Source of the DNA: Symsagittifera roscoffensis
Lineage: Eukaryota; Xenacoelomorpha; Acoela; Convolutidae
Length of the DNA stretch: 64,000 nucleotides
NCBI RefSeq assembly: GCF_963678635.1
Contig: NC_087067.1
Coordinates: forward strand, 6,924,647-6,988,646
Reading direction: 5' to 3'
The notes beneath the pieces were generated by a model, which saw nothing but the letters and a program-made list of their open reading frames with translations, was not told where the DNA came from and made no database searches. Below are positions 31,711-42,968 of the stretch, one piece after another. The position numbers and the translations under genes are program-made. The first letter of the stretch is position 1. Every line of letters starts with the position of its first letter.

Positions 31711-32344
31711 CGACGGGGACGTCGATAAATATTTCTGTCCGGGGAGTGGGGGTAGGACTTACCCACACCGAAAATTTAATGATAAAGAAACTCAGAGAAG
31801 TGAGGGAGACCAGCGGGCTGGAACTGCATGAGGAAGAGGCTGAGCCTGCCATAGGACGGAATTTCAAAACGAAATTTGATATACCCAATGAATATTTAGA
31901 GAACATTCTGATCACGGACAGCGACTTCATTCTGTCAGACAGGTTAAGTGCGATCTTCATAATGGCAGACATGAGCTTCAAATCGAGACTAGAGGCTGAT
32001 TTTAAGAGAAAATATCAGAACGTGGAGTTTCTATTCAGGCAGAGATCGGGGTTGGGAGGAATGGCTGCGCTTCCCCCATCAGTTTCACAAGTCCCGGGTA
32101 AATATCTATGCTTTTTGGTAACGAGGATCAATGAAAGGAACACGATAGATCCTGAGCACGTGATGTTGGCACTGACGAGGCTGAGAGACTTCCTGGTCGA
32201 AAGAGGAATAATGGAGGTCTCAATGCTGGTCTATGACCCAAACAGGGGCAAATTGAACTCAAGGGAACTATAAGCTATCCTACACGTGGTCTTTGCAGAA
32301 ACGGAGATAACGGTACACCTACACAAGAAGTACTACTTGAGTAT
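31711..32344 (+). pseudogene. Macro-like domain at end of pol, element B
   Basis: Continues the integrase tail after the LINE (GVGLTHTENLMIKKL as in A). The macro-like pattern reads IMADMSFKSRLEADFKRKYQNVEFL, G.GGMAALP, KYLCFLVTR, DPEHVMLALTRLRDF, LVYDPNRG, then a TAA at 32,271-32,273 where A has Tyr, and then VVFAETEITVHLHKKYYLS to the end. The domain fold is shared with A at moderate divergence, with the core motifs kept, which argues that it was under selection in the active elements. As in A, the usual catalytic-Asp loop is replaced by DPNRG. Confidence 0.55.
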
Positions 32345-32966
32345 CACCTGAGTTCGGGCGGACGAGGAGGTCTCAAGTTAGGTACAAAGGGGGTCTCAAG
32401 TTAGGTACAAAGGGGCACGAGTCAGGTAGACGGATTTTAATGTAATTGGCATGACAATTAAATCTTAGAGAAATAATGGTGCTTAAACATGAAATGAATC
32501 TGCATGCTCTTAAAAATCACTAATTGAACTTTTTTAGTAAATATTTGGTGGGATAATGTTTTAAACACAATGATGGGGTGGGGGGGCTTATGTTAGGCAC
32601 AGGAAATCTCGGTCTAAAAACTGCATTTTGTTTTCAGATTGATTTGCAAAATTGAGTTGACGACATAGCTGCACCCATTCAAAAAAAAGAAGGTCTTGAA
32701 CAAGTTCACGATCAGCAGCATTTGAAGGGAGACATTTCTCAAGTATCAAGTTGGTTGGTAAGGTAATTCTCAAATGGGTTGGTAAGGTAAGTCTCAAGTT
32801 GGTTGGTAAGATAATTCTCAAGTTGGTTGACACGTGAGATCATCTGGAGATTGGGACAATGGCGGATCGCTTTTGGAAATCTATGCCTGCAGCGCGTAAG
32901 AAACCTGCACTCGAGTAACTATACAAACGCTTGAGGGCTCTGGACTACAGCCAAGTCGATTAGAGG
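32345..32966 (+). other. Spacer between pol and SGNH gene, with short tandem repeats
   Basis: No gene seen. A 23 bp unit (GTCTCAAGTTAGGTACAAAG) is doubled at 32,370-32,415, and a 24 bp unit (TCAAGTTGGTTGGTAAGG) is repeated about four times at 32,746-32,834. The position corresponds to A's 5,142-5,518 spacer, which is shorter and carries a different microsatellite. Confidence 0.7.
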
Positions 32967-35129
32967 ATGGCGGTGATGTTGAACGCCATCCTGCAGCTAG
33001 AGGCGCAGGGTGAATGCAAGGAATCAGCGACAGAAGCTGTTTTGATGGTTGGCTACACGACGGAGGGGATATCCAATCAGGAGCAGACCAGATGGTTGTC
33101 CTGGAACTTGGATGGAGGCGTGAGTGGATTCGACTTGGCGAGAAATCCTGGCTTGAGCAATAACACGGAATATGGCGCGGGAGAGTTTCCACTCCCCGCC
33201 AGACCGCCAGCGGGGTTCGCGGCCCAATCCACGAGCAGGCCGTCGTCTATGATACGGTCTCAACAGACGCAGGAAGCATGCCTGGTCCTCAGTAGCTTGA
33301 AGAGCGAATTAGAGAGGGCACAGAGGGAAAAAGACAAAGCGAACCTTGACAGGGATGGCGCGAAGCTTGAGAGGGACCAGGCAAACCTGGAAAGAGATGA
33401 GGCGATCCTCGAGAGGGATCAGGCGTGGCGTGATCTCAACATGATCAGGGCGGAGTACCAGCAAGAGCAGAGGGTCCGCGAGAACGAAGCGAACTGTGAG
33501 CAGCTGAAGTCGGAGATGGAGAAGCTTCAGAGAAGACAACAAGAGCTCGCGAGACAGAAAGAAAAGAGGACACGGACAACAGAGCCAGCCGCCACAGCAT
33601 CGAGACCTGAGTCGCGAATGGAGGTGGACGAGGTTCCTAGGCCCAGCGGCCGGTTCAACTTAGACCGTGAGCACATGAATGAGGGTCTGGAGGTGTGGAT
33701 ACCACCCAAGCCGTTGCCCTCTGTGCACAGTCTGGATACGCAATCGATACGACCATTGATGGAGGTCAAGCTCCCAGGGTATACCCCTAGTTCAACCACA
33801 AGTAGTAGTCAAGCTGGGTCGAGTTCATCACGTCTCAAGGTACTACAAGATAGGTTACACTCGAAAGCCCTTGACGATTCAGTGAGGGAAGGGCGACCCC
33901 CTACTTGGAGGGACCATCCAGTTAGGAGTGTGACAATCGCGAGCTACAAGAAGAATAAGGATGGCGCATACCACAGGCACAACCGAATGGACTGGACGGC
34001 AGCACAGCGGGTCAGGAGAGCTTGTTTCTATGACGCGGCTTGGGCTGAATACTTCACTCAACCCAAGATACCGGAGGTTAAGGTTCACCTGATTATAGGG
34101 GACAGCTTGATACGGGTGCTGACGTGGATCCAGTCACACTGGCAGGTTGGAGCCTTGAGTTTTTCTGGAGCTTCGAAGCCGCAAATATTGGCGTTTCTGG
34201 AGATGCTGGATATGGTGAAGATGTACACGGTCACTCTGATGATGGGGACCAATGACGTTTCTAGAGGAGAGTCAAGGAAGGTAATGAGGTTGCACGAGAA
34301 GAAAAGTTGTATCCTTCAAGAGCTGAGGATTTATTTTGATCCCGCCATACTCACCATCTGAACGGTCCCATACAACATAAAACTTGGCCAGAATGCGATG
34401 GAAATGAATGAGAAGGTGCGAAATATCAACGAAGAAATCAGGCAGATTCAGTAAAGAAGTGTGCTACCCGCGAGGTTGCTAGATGTGGCCGACCTGATGG
34501 AACGCTCCCTTCCGCATGATGCATCCTCGGGCGGCATCCACTTTGATACGCCCAAGGGAACGGAGTGGCTGAATGGTGTCTTCCAAAGGCACCTAAACCT
34601 GCTAGAGTCGGACCGGCTGGAAACGGCCCAGTTTACCTTTGGCCCATCCCCGATACCTTCTTTCTTTGCCCCTAGACCCCTATCCAGCCGCCTGGGAGCG
34701 AGAGTCGATTCGAGAGACAGTTCGAGGAGTAGCCGGACCAGACAGCCAGGGTCCACACCGATGGAGGCTGAAGAGGCGGAGTCATCCACGCCCCAGAGTT
34801 CGTTGGTGTCTTCGGTAGTGGTGGTGGACAACAAGAAGATAGAGAGACCAGCAGAGGAGAGTAAGACGCGATATTCGGAGAGAGTAAAAGAGTTGGACTG
34901 GGAATATTTGGAGTGCAGACAGGAGTTGGCGGAGATCTTGGGGCTCAAGGATGTGTCACACGAGGACTTGAGTCGACACCACTGTGTAGATTGGTTGAAG
35001 GCCCACGAGGCACACTTCTCAAGAGCGAAGACAATGGAGTCAGCTGAATTGACCGGGATACCGCTGAAGTCGGTGATGGGATCGATCAACTACAGACCAC
35101 TCAAGCAGTTGGGAAGTCCGGACTTATAA
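32967..35129 (+). pseudogene. SGNH/GDSL hydrolase-like protein with coiled coil, element B
   Basis: 464 open codons to 34,361, then the same frame continues past stops at 34,359 and 34,452 to 35,129. The N-terminal domain matches A (TEAVLMVGY; SGFDLARNPGL). A coiled coil at residues 110-200 has striking short repeats (LERDQANLERDEAILERDQ). Block I is a full GDSL (IIGDSLIRVL, about residue 378), block II SGAS, block III MGTNDVSRG (about 427). Block V is GGIHFDT: the His remains, but the Asp two residues before Ile-His in A (TTDCIH) is Gly. A missing Gly in GDSL and a missing Asp here are thus complementary lesions in the two copies. Confidence 0.72.
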
Positions 35130-35224
35130 TGGAACCTCCCAAACATCGAACAAGTATAGCCCGAATCAGGGTGGCAACTCCCGCACAGTTAAGAGTGGTG
35201 TAGAAGCTGCTTGAGCCGGGAGAC

Positions 35225-36804
35225 ATGAGGCTCCCGGATGCCGCGTACGAGGGTTTTAAGTTAGCCGATGATCCTAGATATGGTAAACCCTGTGGGAACT
35301 CGCAGTTGGCGAAAACATTGGCAGTATATGATCGATCAGACCCGGGAGCGGCAAGAGTGATTATCGTGGCGGGCTCGGACTTTGAAAGGACGTCCCCGAA
35401 ACTGTTTTGACCGGAAACCTTGGTGTAATTGCTGCCTGGTGCGGAGCTAAATCAGATGCTGACCCTGGTGGTAGCGATCAAATCGGAGATGCCTTGCGAG
35501 CCGGAGTTATTGTTGTTTGCGGGAATGAACGATCACTTGCATGCGGCAGGATTACTAGAGCCCCTGAAAGGGGAGGCCCCAACGCCTAAGAAGATCTGGG
35601 AGGGCAATTCAGACGTTAAATCGCTGCAATGAATGAGGTGCAGGAGTCGGTGGTTTCTAGACTTGGACCCAGGGGAGAGTGGCATTCACGACGTCCCCGG
35701 GCTACGCGAGTATGCCGACCGCTTTACAGTTTGTGTATGCCATGTTGATCTTGATAGCGGAAGAGAACGCGTGGCGGGTACTGATAGCGAGAGCCGACAA
35801 ACTTGAGGCTTCTGAAGTCGGAGCTGGCGGCGGCATGGGCTGATGTGTCTCATGCCTTAAGGGGATTCTATGAGCTGGCGGATATCCTCATAGTACTGGA
35901 CGAGGTCCTCTTGTTTGAGATCTCGAACTTAGCTCGGCAGCTGAAGTTCAATCCAGAAATCAGGGACGATCACCCGACAATAAGCCATTTGACAGCAAGT
36001 CTATGGTTTCGAGGCTTGGATTTGACAATCACGAGTTCCACCAGCAAGGCGAGGGAACCGAACAACGAGAGGAAGAACGTGGCTGCGGCCGAGAAACAAT
36101 TGGAAGCAATGGCATACCGTCTGACGCAAGAGAGAGGCAGGTGGCCGTTCCTAACACCAAGGCTTGAGAATGCCAGGGACAAGACGCGGGAGAGTGCAAC
36201 ACTCCTCATCAAGCAGATATGGGAGTTTCTTGAGGGACAACTGAAAGTGGCAGAGAGCAGGGACATGACAGTAGGAAGATTTGTCACAGAGGCGAATGAA
36301 GTCATCGTTGGGGGATTCTGGAGGGAACACGCGAAGGGTGATCTGGAGACGAGGAAGGATCACGAGATCTTGAAGTTCTTGAGCCCTTGTTGGGAGAAGA
36401 GGTACATGGCTAGAGTGTTCTATGCGAAAGATACTATCTTCGACGCGTTCGCGCAGGAACTGCTGAACATGCCCATAAATCTCTTGTTGGCCCTATACTT
36501 GGTCTACCCCAGGTATCTATTTAACATGGGTCCGGCCTACATGTTCACTAGAGGCGTGGAAACACTACGAATTGACTGGTATTTGACACTAGTACTCTTG
36601 ACCCACGGAGAACTGACCGCATTTCATCGATTGATGAAACATGGAGAGCCTCTGTCGATGGGGAAGACTCATCCCAGAACGGGGACCTACTCGTACAAGT
36701 GTACGGCCGGACTAAAGACGCCGTTGGTGGAGTACCTCTTGATGCAGAATCGATACCTGACAGGCGAAGAGAAGAATCCTAAGACGAAGGAGGAATTGAA
36801 GTAG
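35225..36804 (+). pseudogene. Second esterase-like (GxND) segment and helical tail, element B
   Basis: Frames 35,225-35,632 and 35,803-36,804. The first holds VIIVAGSDFERTS and LLFAGMNDHLHAAGLL, matching A's VANSEF and FAGINDHLHSRG. The second has LVLDEVL-type helices, RDDHPTISHL, LWFRGLDL, then a charged helical region (VGGFWREHAKGDL; LLALYLVYPRYLF). It continues past the point where A jumps to its 3' terminal domain. Possibly a second SGNH-like fold plus a novel domain; no family recognised with confidence. It is disrupted by at least four stops or shifts. Confidence 0.4.
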
Positions 36805-37970
36805 GCGAATGGAGGCATGCCTCTCTTGGCGGATCTGTGTCTAGCCATGAGATTTGACCCACTAGGGATGATCAGGGGACTTGGTGAGGTAGTGACCTGC
36901 ATCTATGGGCCGGCAGTGACATATGCCTTTCCTGACCCGCTTGTGGCTGACACACGTGAGCTTAATAAGTGTGCTAGACGGAACAGCGCTGAACTGGAGC
37001 AGACAGGAGGAGTTGAGGGCACGGATGAGCGACACGGTGCTCTTCGGGAAAGTGAAAGATCCCGAGCTGATGGTATTCAACTTCCGGGGGCAGTTACAGT
37101 GCAGAATGGGGGGGGGGGAAACGTGAGGGTCCCATAGAGGCCTACCCCAAGTTCTGGAAATTGAATCCCCTGGCAGCGGATAAGCAAGAGATCTTGAGGA
37201 TCCCGGCATGGAAGGGAAGTTTTGACCTGGTGAAGAGAGAGCTAGAGATGATACTTGAGCGAGAAGTTCTGCCCATCACTGTCTCAGAGTTCCCGATAGT
37301 CAGGAGAATGACACTGGGGATGAATAGCCCGTTGATGTTCCCCTCCCTATACGCGAGAGCCACGGTGGAGAAGCAACAGAAGGAGTTCACGGACGGTTGG
37401 GTCTCCTTGTTTATTGGGTACACAGCCGCAGTCTAATTTCACACGTGCGACATCAAAATAAACTCGTGCACGACCCAAGCGAAGAAGATGAGAGGCTTGT
37501 TGCCCCCGAAGTTCGAGGTTCGGGATATCTTGAGGACGCTTGAACAGACTAGACTGGAGAATAGGCTGCCAGTTTGGGATGATGGAAGATTGATTGTGGA
37601 GGAAGGACACATCGCCTTGAAAGAAGAAATGAAGTTCGTCACGAGGAAATATCGAGCACCCTACGGGCTGGAGCAATTGGAGATGAAGCAAGAGGAAAAG
37701 GAGCTAAATGCGGCAGGCCCCTCTCGGAATACAAGAAGCAGGACCCAGCTACACCCTCACCCCTATCAGTGGGCACCCCTGGTGACAAGAGAAGCGGTCC
37801 CGTGGAAAGTAGGTTTAGAGACGTACTTGAAAGAAGGCGAGCTGAGTCAGAAGGGGAGAGCATGGATGAGACTCTCAGTGAAGCAGGAGAAGAAATGGAG
37901 GTGGGGAATACACCTGAGCAGAAACCAGCTGAGAAGGATTTCAGCTATCAGGAACTGCTGCAGGACTTGA
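36805..37970 (+). pseudogene. Unknown protein segment found only in element B (part 1)
   Basis: Successive frames at 36,817-36,950, 36,923-37,126, 37,161-37,436 and 37,488-37,970 read as one decayed protein. It shows a hydrophobic start (ADLCLAMRFDPLGMIRGLG), a helical block (SFDLVKRELEMILEREVLP), and then a basic tail (GPSRNTRSRTQL). The third and fourth frames are the same phase, separated by a TAA at 37,434. No known domain, signal peptide or membrane segment is seen. Element A has no counterpart in this window. Confidence 0.35.
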
Positions 37971-38124
37971 GATGAGACGATTGGGCGAACACGGCCACAC
38001 CATCCCTGACATCATCCCCTCACAAAGACTTGAACTACCCTTGACCAGCGAGACCTCCAATATGGGAATGATCCTCTTGAGTGCCAAAGAAAGTAAGAAG
38101 AATACCTTCGAGGGCAATAAATGA

Positions 38125-39142
38125 ATGTTCCTGATTACTCTAGATGAGAAGGCGTGGCGAGAATTCTTGAGTGAGTTTAACCAGAAAGCAGAAACCGAAG
38201 CTCCACTGGAGGGTTTCAAAGAAGAATTATGGGACACGGTGGTAAAGTTCGAGAAACCAGTATTGATGGGCACCGGACTGGACGAAAAGGCGAGAAAGGA
38301 GTTATTGAGCAAGATGACCAAGCTGCGAGAAACGGAGCAGAAGACCAAAGATGATGAATGTAAAGACAGCTCTACTCTGAAACAAAAAACTGACGATGAA
38401 ATGATTAAGGTTGAAAGGGAGGATAAGCTTAAGACTAGTAATATGATTAAAGATATTAATATCCTTAAGGTTCGAGAAGCGGGAGGGAAGAGTCGGAAGG
38501 GCTGGACCGGGAAAAGAGGTCGAATCAGTGATGGTAGTGGCGACGCCCCCAAGCAAAGTTGTGAGGCCTCGAAAGAGGAAAAGGGAGGTAGAAGAGTTGA
38601 ACAGCCCCTCGGCGGATGCGGTCTCTGACAAGAATCTGAGGGAGACGGCTACCATGGTTCTGGCGCGATGGAAGACAGCGGCCTACAATGGCATCTCCGA
38701 GCCAAGGAGGCTGTTCGAGGTGGTGAAAGAGATAGAGGTCTCGACGAGTCTGGCTACGGAAGAAGACTTCAGACCTCAGAAGGCGAGCTCGAAAAAGGGT
38801 TCGACAAATGGACAAACGTGGGAAGTGGATGTTGGCAAAGAGATGATCTCGAGCGAGCATCAAGCTGTTGGCAAACAAGTGGCCAGCGACCCTCTTGAGA
38901 AGAATGCGACGAGGAATATGGCTCTGGAGAAAATGAAGGAACTGGAGGACTGTCTGAAGAAACTCGATCGTGGAGTGTCCCGCAAGCGTCGCAATTGGGC
39001 TACCCAACAAAAAGCCGAGATTAACAAGTTAGAATTGGGAAGTCAGCTGAAACGAACCTGGCAGAACTTGCTGCAGGATTATTTCGAAGCGGCGATGAGA
39101 ACACCCTCGTCCGCGTTGCCATTGATGGCAAATCTTCGTTAG
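38125..39142 (+). pseudogene. Unknown Lys/Glu-rich protein segment found only in element B (part 2)
   Basis: Frames 38,125-38,628 and 38,528-39,142 overlap by about 100 bp, marking one frameshift. The content is strongly charged: a KLRETEQKTKDDECKD helix, a basic PRKRKREVEEL stretch that could act as a nuclear localisation signal, and a final basic helical region (KKLDRGVSRKRRNWATQQK). It looks partly disordered. There is no homologue in element A here, and no family is recognised. Confidence 0.35.
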
Positions 39143-39176
39143 AACAGCGGGACAGCTGACGTTCGCATAGAGCCTA

Positions 39177-39737
39177 GTGGGAATAGAATTAGAAGTGTTG
39201 TCCTCACACGATAAGTTGAAGCTGGGCAACAAGAGTCTAGAAGTTTATCAGATGCTGGTACAGCATATCGCCAGAGACAATTCCGGTTTGAGTCTAGCGA
39301 GAAGAAAAGATGCCACTTGTTTCCTGAGGTGGATAATGTCAGTGATGACCAACAGTACCGTCCAAGAGTGTCATCAGAAGGCCATGGGGAGCAAAACTAC
39401 GGAGAGGAGAGTCTCCACGGTCATACTGAACGTGTACCAGAGTACGGGGGTCGAAAAGGAAGATGACTCCAGGCAATCTCTAGAGAATCATGGGAAACTT
39501 GACGAAATACGAAGATTCTACAACAAGAAATTCGAAGAGGGACATGACGTGCATCGTAACTTGGCCTCGACTGAAGATTACTCGAAACCCAACAAGCGGG
39601 GAGAATACCAATGTGTGTCTGGAAAAATGGGGATAGCGTACAACCCTTTCTTGGATTCACAGAAATCACGAAGTCAAACATTTGAACAGAGAAAATTATC
39701 GAGATTGATTCAGTGGAACGAGAAAAACCGAGCCTAG
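39177..39737 (+). pseudogene. Unknown protein segment found only in element B (part 3)
   Basis: 186 codons in one frame. Visible features are a helical N-terminal half (LEVYQMLVQHIARDNSGLSL) and a polar C-terminal half with CVSGKMGIAYNPF. It is followed at 39,735 by a stop, and the sequence to 39,938 reads through several interrupted frames. It probably continues the same long protein as its neighbours. Function unknown. Confidence 0.35.
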
Positions 39738-39938
39738 GCCTGATACTTGAGAGGATGCCAAAGGTGATTAGCGTACCGCGCTCGAACAAGAGAGTAGAAT
39801 TGAAAATGGGGAATGTAAATGGCATGCTGATTACGAATTAAGGAACGGTTTGGAAGTTGCTGAGACCGTCCTGGTGCCCACATCCCCACGCAAGCTTGAT
39901 TGAAGAGGCCACGGAGCAAGTGAGGCTGGCATGAAGAC

Positions 39939-41009
39939 TTGGGAACTCTGAATGTAATACACAAGCTGAGCCTGCCTCAGAGCAAAGAGTCGGGTGAGGC
40001 GATGAGTAAGCTGGGATCAGTGAAGAAGTTGGAACCCGGTAGTTGTCTGGACCTGACGTGTGGAGGCGGAGAGCACACTTGCGATGAACGATCATGTATC
40101 AGATTGCAGTCTTTCCAGAGAGATGATCTAGTCGCTTGGTTTGGCGACGTAACAGAAAGAGCGAAAAGTGAAGTGCAGATAGTGGCTGAGTGTAAAACGA
40201 ACACTATTGTGAATATAGCAACGGCGTTGGGGTTCTTCTCGAGGATGTGCACCTTACAGTCCCTGGAGATGCTGGAGTCTGAGCACCATTTGGTGATAGC
40301 GCTGAGCGTGGAATCATGGCCTGGAGTATTGCAAATAACTCAGAAGCACATCAGAGGGTGGAAGCTTGGGCTTGAGGCGAAAATGGGATTTCCCGTGAGC
40401 GAGGCCTATAGTCTGCCAGTAAATGCGAAGTCCTTGGTGGGATCAGTCATGGCCAACCTGTGTGGAAGCCACTATCCATTACACCTGGCGATGGTAGAGG
40501 TATCCAGACAGAGGATACTAATAGACAAAGCCTTCTCGGTACCCAAGTGCGTGCGACTGTCTCAATTGTCGCACCATTCACACAGACTGTTGAGGAAGAT
40601 CCTGGGGACTGTACCAAGGGAACAAAGAGATGACTTGAGTGAAATCTGGGGAGAAGAACTCTTGAGTTTGGAAGGTGAAAACACGAGCTACTTTGAGAGG
40701 CAGAACACAATCGGGAAGCCGATGAGCAGTGCCCCAGCCCCGGAGGAGAATAATATGACGCATGAGAAGATGATGGAATTGGAACCCCTACTGGAAGCTT
40801 CGGGAGAACGCAACCTCCGGAGCATTGATATCACGCATGGGGAATGCCCGTGCCATTGTCTGGCACAGACGGTGTGGTACCCGGAACACTCAAACCTCTG
40901 CTTGGTATGGGACGTGGAAGAAATTCGGTCGATCGGGTTACCCGGTCATCGGCAGAAGGTGACACTCCTGGTGGTGAGTAAAATGTTGGCGTTGCGATGG
41001 ATCGACTAG
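39939..41009 (+). pseudogene. Cys-rich segment leading into the 3'-terminal domain, element B
   Basis: 356 codons. A cluster CLDLTCGGGEHTC..RSC at residues 31-50 could bind metal. After it comes a mixed alpha/beta region (VAWFGDVTERAKSEVQIV; LVIALSVESWPGVLQI). From about residue 265 it matches element A 190-1,020 (ELEPLLEASGERN; CPCHCLAQTVWYPEHSNL). The first 260 residues are absent from A. The frame ends at a TAG (41,007-41,009), where A reads on. No known family recognised. Confidence 0.45.
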
Positions 41010-41012
41010 AAC

Positions 41013-41552
41013 GTGACGAAATATCGGGAGTCGAGGACACCGACAGCAGAATCGATACACGCTATTGACTATAGCAGGAAACTTGAGTTGTTTGAGACTG
41101 CATGCAAAGTGTTCGCTATACCAATGGAGGTCAGGCACGTATGGAGCCGCATAAGATTCTTCCCGTGGTTTCGAGCGACATTGACATCTTGGTTATATGC
41201 GGTGACGAAAGATCATATGAAAAAACATCAGAAAGAATATCGGCAATTCTTGGCGGAGATAGGACCGGAAGCCGTCAAGAGACCTTTGCTGACCCACCGA
41301 AATGCAATTAAAATGGGTTGGAAGAGAGTTGGTAGGTTGTCACGAGATAATACCAAGGCGAGAGAATCAATATTTGAAGAGGACTTAGCGAAGAATGTGA
41401 GCCTGAGTCTTCACAACTTTTTTTTGCAGGAACAGGGAATCGAAAGTGAAGGGTTTGCCAAACCAGGCAAAGAGGTTGCAAGAGCAGAGGGAGTGGATGC
41501 GATCCTACAAACAACTAAATGCGTGGGAAGAGATCGTGATCAGCTGCGATGA
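41013..41552 (+). pseudogene. 3'-terminal unknown domain of element B
   Basis: 179 codons in the same frame as the preceding segment. It aligns with A's C-terminus: LELFETACKVFAIPMEV, IRFFPWFRATLTSWLY, LLTHRNAIK, EEDLAKNVSLSLHNF. Conservation between two diverged copies, despite unrelated lesions, suggests a functional domain in the ancestor. A Trp/Phe/Arg-rich surface is evident. The remaining frame to about 41,630 is Glu-rich and shifted. Confidence 0.5.
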
Positions 41553-42066
41553 TGAGGAAGCGCTGCTAAGGCAGATTACGGTGTCAAACGCATCAGGGCC
41601 TAGCACCTCAAAGGCAAGGAACATGAAATGAGCAAGGAGCTCAGTGAGGGATTCTTGAGTCTTGAGAGGGAAGAAGGGGGCTCGAGTGTGAACTCGGATG
41701 AAATCTGAGGTCACGAAAAAGAAATTTTAACGAAACGAAATATTGTTATTAAAATGCTATATCTATTATATAAATCGAAATGCTGCATGACAATTTTCTG
41801 ATTTGATAAGACAAAATAATTTTTAGTCATTAGCTTGCAAAGCGGAAATTTAAGGTGCAGGTGTGTGCAGAGTTTGATTGCTTTTTAGCGATAGTGTGAC
41901 AATTTTGCATGGTTGTGAATTTTGGGGCGTAGATAAATTTAAAATCTGCTGCAAGCTTCTGTAAATGACCACTGGCACTGTATCTTGAGCAACACTCAAC
42001 ATTCTGGAGATTCACTGGCAGACGGCAACACGAGATGAGGACATCGATCTTGAGTCCGGTAGTATG
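41553..42066 (+). other. 3' untranslated region of element B
   Basis: AT-rich, without a supported frame after about 41,630. No clear polypurine tract abuts the 3' LTR; the nearest purine-rich run is GAGATGAGGA at about 42,032. The site that primes plus-strand DNA is therefore not identified. Confidence 0.6.
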
Positions 42067-42968
42067 TGCCAGTCGGTCATTTTTGGAAGTTTGACCTTGA
42101 GCAATACCAACAACGTGATTTTGGGGTGAAATGGAAGTTTTTAAAAATTCGAATTGAGCATGTGATGCTCAACTTTCTCGCGACAACTGAAAATCTCAGA
42201 AAAATAAGATCAGGACAATCGAACTACAATCGCGGGAAAGTGGTCGAAAAAGCAGCGGGAAATTGCTATTCGCAATTTCCAGATAAAGTATCACACTAGA
42301 AAAGAGCTGTCTTATTCTGAAATAGGAGACAGAACGATTGCGAAAGAAGAAGATATTCAATAGAAGTGGACCAGAGTGAACCTTCGGTGGAAAGGTGGAG
42401 AACCGGGGTCTCCCAATAGTCCAGCCCCAAAAACTCAATTACCAAATTAAAACTCATTTCCTTTGCTGGAATTCATTGATTACAAACTTCTTGAGTTAAA
42501 ACTTAATTCCCATTAATGCTAGAAATGCTAGTTGATTTAGTTACTCCAATTCTCGAGTGTGCTGGTATGTGAGTACCCAATTTAATTTTCTTGATTGTGT
42601 TTTATACTTGTTATGTTGAGGTAGGGAGAATTTTAGGTTGATCCATCTGAAATGGATCAAAGTTCCACTGTCTAATAAAAGGCAACTAAAACGGGATGTT
42701 CTGACCCTGTTTTTAACGGCGTTCGCGTATTTTGGGTATTTTGAGACCTAAGCATGGGGACGTTTTTATTTTCTAGAGAAGGGGGGTATTTTGGTAGTGG
42801 CCTTTAAGCTGTAACGAGGGTTTTATTCTGATGTCGCAAGTGAACCGAATTGGCTCCGACCGCTCGAGGTAGAAAAACACAAGAGATAGTGTCCCTTACT
42901 CTTGAGCCAATGGTTATAGGGCCTAATTTCTTTAACCTAATATGTGACTTAAGTAGGCAACTGTTACA
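42067..42968 (+). repeat. 3' LTR of element B
   Basis: 902 bp, TGCCAGTCGG...CTGTTACA, collinear with the 5' LTR throughout. It carries AATAAA at 42,674-42,679 in the context GTCTAATAAAA, also present in the 5' copy. The sequence beyond 42,968 is AT-rich and unlike the element. Confidence 0.92.

Larger units (their letters stand above)
18481..42968 (+). mobile_element. Element B: 24.5 kb Ty3/gypsy retrotransposon, both LTRs present
   Basis: LTRs at 18,481-19,383 and 42,067-42,968 bound a plus-strand element: primer site, 2.6 kb leader, gag, protease, RT, RNase H, integrase, macro-like domain, then 9 kb of further coding sequence starting with an SGNH-like gene. A 1,843 bp non-LTR insertion accounts for part of the length, leaving about 22.6 kb, far above the 5-10 kb usual for the superfamily. 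All frames are broken. The bases flanking the two LTRs (GTGTG and GTGCT) are not a clean target duplication, so the ends may have been rearranged. Confidence 0.85.
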
